Assembly: GCF_002742635.1 (NCBI RefSeq) | Contig: NZ_PEGF01000001.1 | Coordinates: 1,674,001 to 1,738,000 of the forward strand | Source of the DNA: Caulobacter sp. X | GTDB lineage: Bacteria; Pseudomonadota; Alphaproteobacteria; Caulobacterales; Caulobacteraceae | Direction of reading: 5' to 3' | DNA: 64,000 nt | In this document: positions 61,161 to 64,000 of the stretch, in pieces | How the letters are laid out: every line of letters starts with the position of its first letter | How positions within the stretch are numbered: the first letter of the stretch is position 1 | Position numbers and translations under genes: made by a program | The notes under the pieces: generated by a model | Told to the model about the DNA's origin: nothing | The model's database searches: none | What the model saw: the letters and a program-made list of their open reading frames with translations, nothing else

Positions 61161-61907
61161 ATGAAGGTCCTAGTCCCGGTCAAGCGGGTGATCGACTACA
61201 ACGTGAAGGCCCGCGTTAAGGCGGATCAGACGGGTGTCGACCTCGCCAACGTCAAGATGTCGATGAATCCGTTCTGCGAGATCGCGGTCGAAGAAGCCGT
61301 GCGTCTCAAGGAAAAAGGCGTGGCGACCGAGGTCGTCATCGTCAGCATCGGCCCCGCCCAAGCTCAGGAAACGATCCGCACGGCGCTCGCCATGGGCGGC
61401 GATCGCGGCATCCTGATCACCTCGGACGCCGACCTCGAGCCCCTGGCCGTGGCCAAGCTGCTGGCCGCCGTGGTCGCCGAGGAAAACCCGAACCTGGTCG
61501 TCATGGGCAAGCAGGCGATCGACGGCGACAACAACGCCGTCGGCCAGATGCTGTCGGCCCTGCTGGGCTGGCCGCAAGCCACCTACGCCTCGGCGCTGGA
61601 AGTCTCGGGCTCGACCGCCAAGGTCACCCGCGAAGTCGACGGCGGCCTGCAGACGCTGGACGTCGACCTGCCGGCCGTGATCACCGCCGACCTACGCCTG
61701 AACGAGCCGCGCTATGCGTCTCTGCCCAACATCATGAAGGCCAAGAAGAAGGAGATCGCCACCAAGGCGGTCGCCGACTACGGCGTCGATGTCGCGCCGC
61801 GCCTGAAGGTCCTGAAGGTCACCGAGCCGCCGAAGCGTTCGGCGGGCGTCAAGGTCGAGACGGCCGCTGACCTCGTGTCCAAGCTCAACACCGCGGGGGT
61901 GCTGTAA
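61161..61907 (+). CDS. etfB: Electron transfer flavoprotein subunit beta
   Basis: The 248-residue protein starts [20 protein letters not shown] and has [20 protein letters not shown] and the [15 protein letters not shown] pattern of EtfB, ending RSAGVKVE. It binds AMP and forms the ETF heterodimer that takes electrons from acyl-CoA dehydrogenases, including Mcd, to the quinone pool. Its stop overlaps the etfA ATG. Confidence 0.95.
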   Translation: MKVLVPVKRVIDYNVKARVKADQTGVDLANVKMSMNPFCEIAVEEAVRLKEKGVATEVVIVSIGPAQAQETIRTALAMGGDRGILITSDADLEPLAVAKLLAAVVAEENPNLVVMGKQAIDGDNNAVGQMLSALLGWPQATYASALEVSGSTAKVTREVDGGLQTLDVDLPAVITADLRLNEPRYASLPNIMKAKKKEIATKAVADYGVDVAPRLKVLKVTEPPKRSAGVKVETAADLVSKLNTAGVL

Positions 61908-62848
61908 TGGCTGTTCTCGTCATCGCCGATAACGACAACGCGCACCTGCGTGACGCGACCCACAAGACCGTGACCGCCGCCCAGAAGATCTCGGGCGACG
62001 TGGACGTGCTGGTCCTGGGCAAGGGCGCCAAGGCCGTGGCCGACGCCGCCGCCAAGATCGCCGGCGTCCGCAAGGTGCTGCTGGCCGAGTCCGACGCCCT
62101 GGGTCACGGGATCGCCGAAGCCCAGGCCGACGCCGTCCTGGCGCTGGCCGGCAATTACGACGCGATCCTGGTTCCGGCCACCTCGGGCGGCAAGAACTTC
62201 GCCCCGCGCGTCGCCGCCAAGCTGGACGTCGCCCCGATCTCGGACATCGTCGAGGTCGTCAGCGCCGACACCTTCACGCGCCCGATCTACGCCGGCAACG
62301 CCCTGGAGACGATCCAGTCCAGCGACGCCAAGAAGGTCATCACCGTCCGTCCGACCGCCTTCGCGGCGGCGGCGGAAGGCGGCTCGGCCTCGGTGGAAAG
62401 CGTCGCTGGCGCCGACGCCGGCAAGACCCGCTTCGTCAGCGAAGAGATGGTCAAGTCCGACCGTCCGGAACTGGCCGCGGCCAAGATCGTCGTCTCGGGC
62501 GGTCGCGCCATGGGCTCGGCCGAAGAGTTCCAGCGCGTGATCGAGCCCCTGGCCGACAAGCTGGGCGCCGCGGTCGGCGCCTCGCGCGCCGCGGTCGACG
62601 CCGGCTACGCCCCGAACGACTATCAGGTCGGCCAGACGGGCAAGGTCGTCGCCCCGCAGCTCTATGTCGCCATCGGCATTTCGGGCGCGATCCAGCACCT
62701 GGCCGGCATGAAGGACTCCAAGGTGATCGTCGCGATCAACAAGGACGCCGACGCGCCGATCTTCCAGGTCGCCGACTACGGCCTGGTCGCCGACTACAAG
62801 ACGGCCGTGCCGGAGCTGATGGACGCCCTGTCCGCCGCCGGCAAGTAA
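61907..62848 (+). CDS. etfA: Electron transfer flavoprotein subunit alpha
   Basis: The 313-residue FAD subunit has the N-terminal domain [20 protein letters not shown], then [14 protein letters not shown] region and the FAD motif ([20 protein letters not shown], then [18 protein letters not shown]). The ATG overlaps etfB, so the two are coupled. A terminator follows. Confidence 0.96.
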   Translation: MAVLVIADNDNAHLRDATHKTVTAAQKISGDVDVLVLGKGAKAVADAAAKIAGVRKVLLAESDALGHGIAEAQADAVLALAGNYDAILVPATSGGKNFAPRVAAKLDVAPISDIVEVVSADTFTRPIYAGNALETIQSSDAKKVITVRPTAFAAAAEGGSASVESVAGADAGKTRFVSEEMVKSDRPELAAAKIVVSGGRAMGSAEEFQRVIEPLADKLGAAVGASRAAVDAGYAPNDYQVGQTGKVVAPQLYVAIGISGAIQHLAGMKDSKVIVAINKDADAPIFQVADYGLVADYKTAVPELMDALSAAGK

Positions 62849-62857
62849 GGCTCTTCC

Positions 62858-62878
62858 CTTCTCCCCTTGCGGGAGAAG
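62858..62878. repeat. Half REP-like hairpin
   Basis: CTTCTCCC-CTTGC-GGGAGAAG: one palindrome without an obvious inverted partner, after etfA. Confidence 0.6.
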
Positions 62879-62890
62879 GAGAAAACATGA

Positions 62891-62920
62891 AAGGCCCGGA
62901 GGCGACTCCGGGCCTTTTTT
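62891..62920 (+). terminator. Terminator after etfBA
   Basis: AAGGCCCGGAG-GCGA-CTCCGGGCCTT, perfect, followed by TTTT. Confidence 0.95.
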
Positions 62921-62937
62921 CGTGCGCCAGTCATGGG

Positions 62938-63060
62938 CTAGCGGACGGTGACGACCGGCTTGGCCCAAGCCGCTTGCGGGTCGGACAGGCTGGGCGAATG
63001 GCTCGCGGCGCCGGTGGCGATGGCGAGCAGCAGCGCGCCCGCGATCAGCAGGGTCTTCAT
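62938..63060 (-). CDS. 40-residue exported small protein
   Basis: MKTLLIAGALLLAIATGAAS then HSPSLSDPQAAWAKPVVTVR: a signal peptide or membrane helix followed by about 20 residues. GAGGA lies eight bases upstream of the ATG, and the hairpin at 62891-62920 can also terminate this strand. Family not recognised. Confidence 0.65.
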   Translation of the reverse strand: MKTLLIAGALLLAIATGAASHSPSLSDPQAAWAKPVVTVR

Positions 63061-63193
63061 GGCGTGATCCTCTATCGGTCTGAAGCGGTGGGGAGCGGCG
63101 TCGCGAGGAGGAACATGCCGCTTCCACGCCCGCTTTGCGAACGATGGTATCTGTGCGAACTTGTAAGCCAGACTAACAACCTTGAGCGCGCCG

Positions 63194-64000
63194 ATGCGCC
63201 TTCCGCCCTTCTCGTCCCTGGTCGCCCTGGAGGCCGCCGCCCGCCACAAGAGCTATAGCCGCGCGGCTGAGGAGCTGTTCGTGACCCACGGCGCGGTCAG
63301 CCAGCAGGTCCGCAAGCTGGAGGACGAGCTGGGAGTCCAGCTATTCGCCCGACGCGGCAACCAGATGGAGCCGACGCCCACGGGCGCGGCCCTGGCCGAG
63401 CAGGTCCGCCAGGCCATCAACACGCTCAGGCATGGCGTCGAGGACGCCCGCCGCGCCGGCAGCGGGCCGATCGTGATCTCCACGGGCGGGGCCTTCGCCG
63501 CCAGCTGGCTGACGCCCCGGTTGGCCCGCCTCGCCGCCGAGACCGGGGAGCTGGACCTCACCATCCGGGTGGAGGACCGGGTCGCCAACCTCTCCACCGA
63601 CGGCGTCGACATCGCCCTGCGCTACGGCGTCGGTCCCTGGCCCGGCGTGGAAAGCGCCCGGCTGATCGACGAGCGCACCTTCCCGGTCTGCAGCCCCGAG
63701 ACCCTCGCCCGCTATCCGATCGAGAAGCCCGAGGACCTGCTGGCCGCGCCGCTGCTGCGGCATACCGACATGCCGTGGTCGACGTGGTTCCGCGCCATGG
63801 GGATAGAGGCGCCCGAACTGCCGCCAGGCCTGACCTTCGACGCTTCGACCATGCTGCTGGACGCCGCCGCCCAAGGGATGGGTTTCGCCCTGGCGCGCGC
63901 CGGCTACGCCCAACGCAACCTCGAGGACGGCCGCCTGGTCCGCCCCCTGCCGGGCGAGGTCGATGTCGAGACCGGCCACAACTTCGTCTGGCGCGCCGAG
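63194..64000 (+). CDS. LysR-family transcriptional regulator (3' end outside window)
   Basis: The frame opens at ATG 63194 and is still open at base 64000 (269 codons). The N-terminal winged helix-turn-helix reads SLVALEAAARHKSYSRAAEE, then TGAAL, and the C-terminal substrate domain follows (IVISTGGAFAASWL, VDIALRYG). The pattern is like GcvA-type LysR regulators. It diverges from the 40-residue gene; the target is unknown. Confidence 0.92.
   Translation, partial: MRLPPFSSLVALEAAARHKSYSRAAEELFVTHGAVSQQVRKLEDELGVQLFARRGNQMEPTPTGAALAEQVRQAINTLRHGVEDARRAGSGPIVISTGGAFAASWLTPRLARLAAETGELDLTIRVEDRVANLSTDGVDIALRYGVGPWPGVESARLIDERTFPVCSPETLARYPIEKPEDLLAAPLLRHTDMPWSTWFRAMGIEAPELPPGLTFDASTMLLDAAAQGMGFALARAGYAQRNLEDGRLVRPLPGEVDVETGHNFVWRAE

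Overview
The window is GC-rich and coding-dense, and looks like chromosome from a Caulobacter species close to C. crescentus/vibrioides or C. segnis. The basis is gene content and order: fixL-fixJ-fixT-fixK beside cydDC/cydABX, then motA, an ompA2-like gene divergent from an S-layer-associated protease gene (sapA), then cpdR. There is no prophage, CRISPR array, rRNA operon or complete insertion sequence. One tRNA gene (tRNA-Val, GAC) is present. Species identity is inferred from memory of these families and was not computed.

Layout. 1-5.2 kb: end of a lipase-family hydrolase and a quinone oxidoreductase, then the ribosome/membrane-biogenesis block rpmH-rnpA-yidC-engB. 5.2-6.4 kb: a DUF3850 protein and cheW. 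6.5-16.4 kb: a micro-oxic respiration block. cydABX encodes cytochrome bd oxidase, cydDC its assembly transporter, FixL/FixJ the oxygen sensor pair, FixT the Fe-S feedback inhibitor and FixK the regulator. FixK/FNR-type sites sit in at least three intergenic regions, and an unlisted 33-residue membrane protein gene with its own terminator lies between cydC and fixL. 16.4-29 kb: MFS transporter, motA, a lipoprotein, mnmC, ompA2, sapA, a membrane metallo-beta-lactamase-fold protein, a tandem DsbA-like protein, tRNA-Val, cpdR and an N-formylglutamate amidohydrolase. 29-40 kb: a predicted small RNA, typA, a GGDEF-EAL protein, an aminotransferase, a hybrid histidine kinase, an SDR and an SRPBCC protein. 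40-46 kb and 54-63 kb: ethylmalonyl-CoA pathway genes (ecm, ccr, mcd) with a cobalamin adenosyltransferase and etfBA. The rest is M20 peptidase, Rieske oxygenase, an unusual c-type cytochrome protein, GST, a beta-lactamase-family hydrolase, two TetR regulators, small proteins and a LysR gene cut by the window end.

How genes work together. FixL-FixJ should switch on fixK when oxygen is low; FixK would act on the sites before cydA/cydD, before fixT, and between fixL and the 33-residue gene. FixT then damps FixL. Ecm, Ccr and Mcd convert acetyl-CoA-derived C4/C5 units; the adenosyltransferase can supply coenzyme B12 for Ecm, and EtfBA can take electrons from Mcd. OmpA2 and SapA both act at the cell envelope; CpdR links to ClpXP-dependent cell-cycle proteolysis.

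Intergenic DNA carries at least eight paired-palindrome (REPIN-like) elements of three families. One forms the 3' end of a coding sequence. The most novel-looking signals are a small RNA with anti-Shine-Dalgarno segments (about 29,315-29,397, minus strand), a leader-peptide/terminator arrangement in front of rnpA, the FixK-linked 33-residue membrane protein unit, and a matched pair of 21-bp operators between two divergent genes near 25.9 kb.
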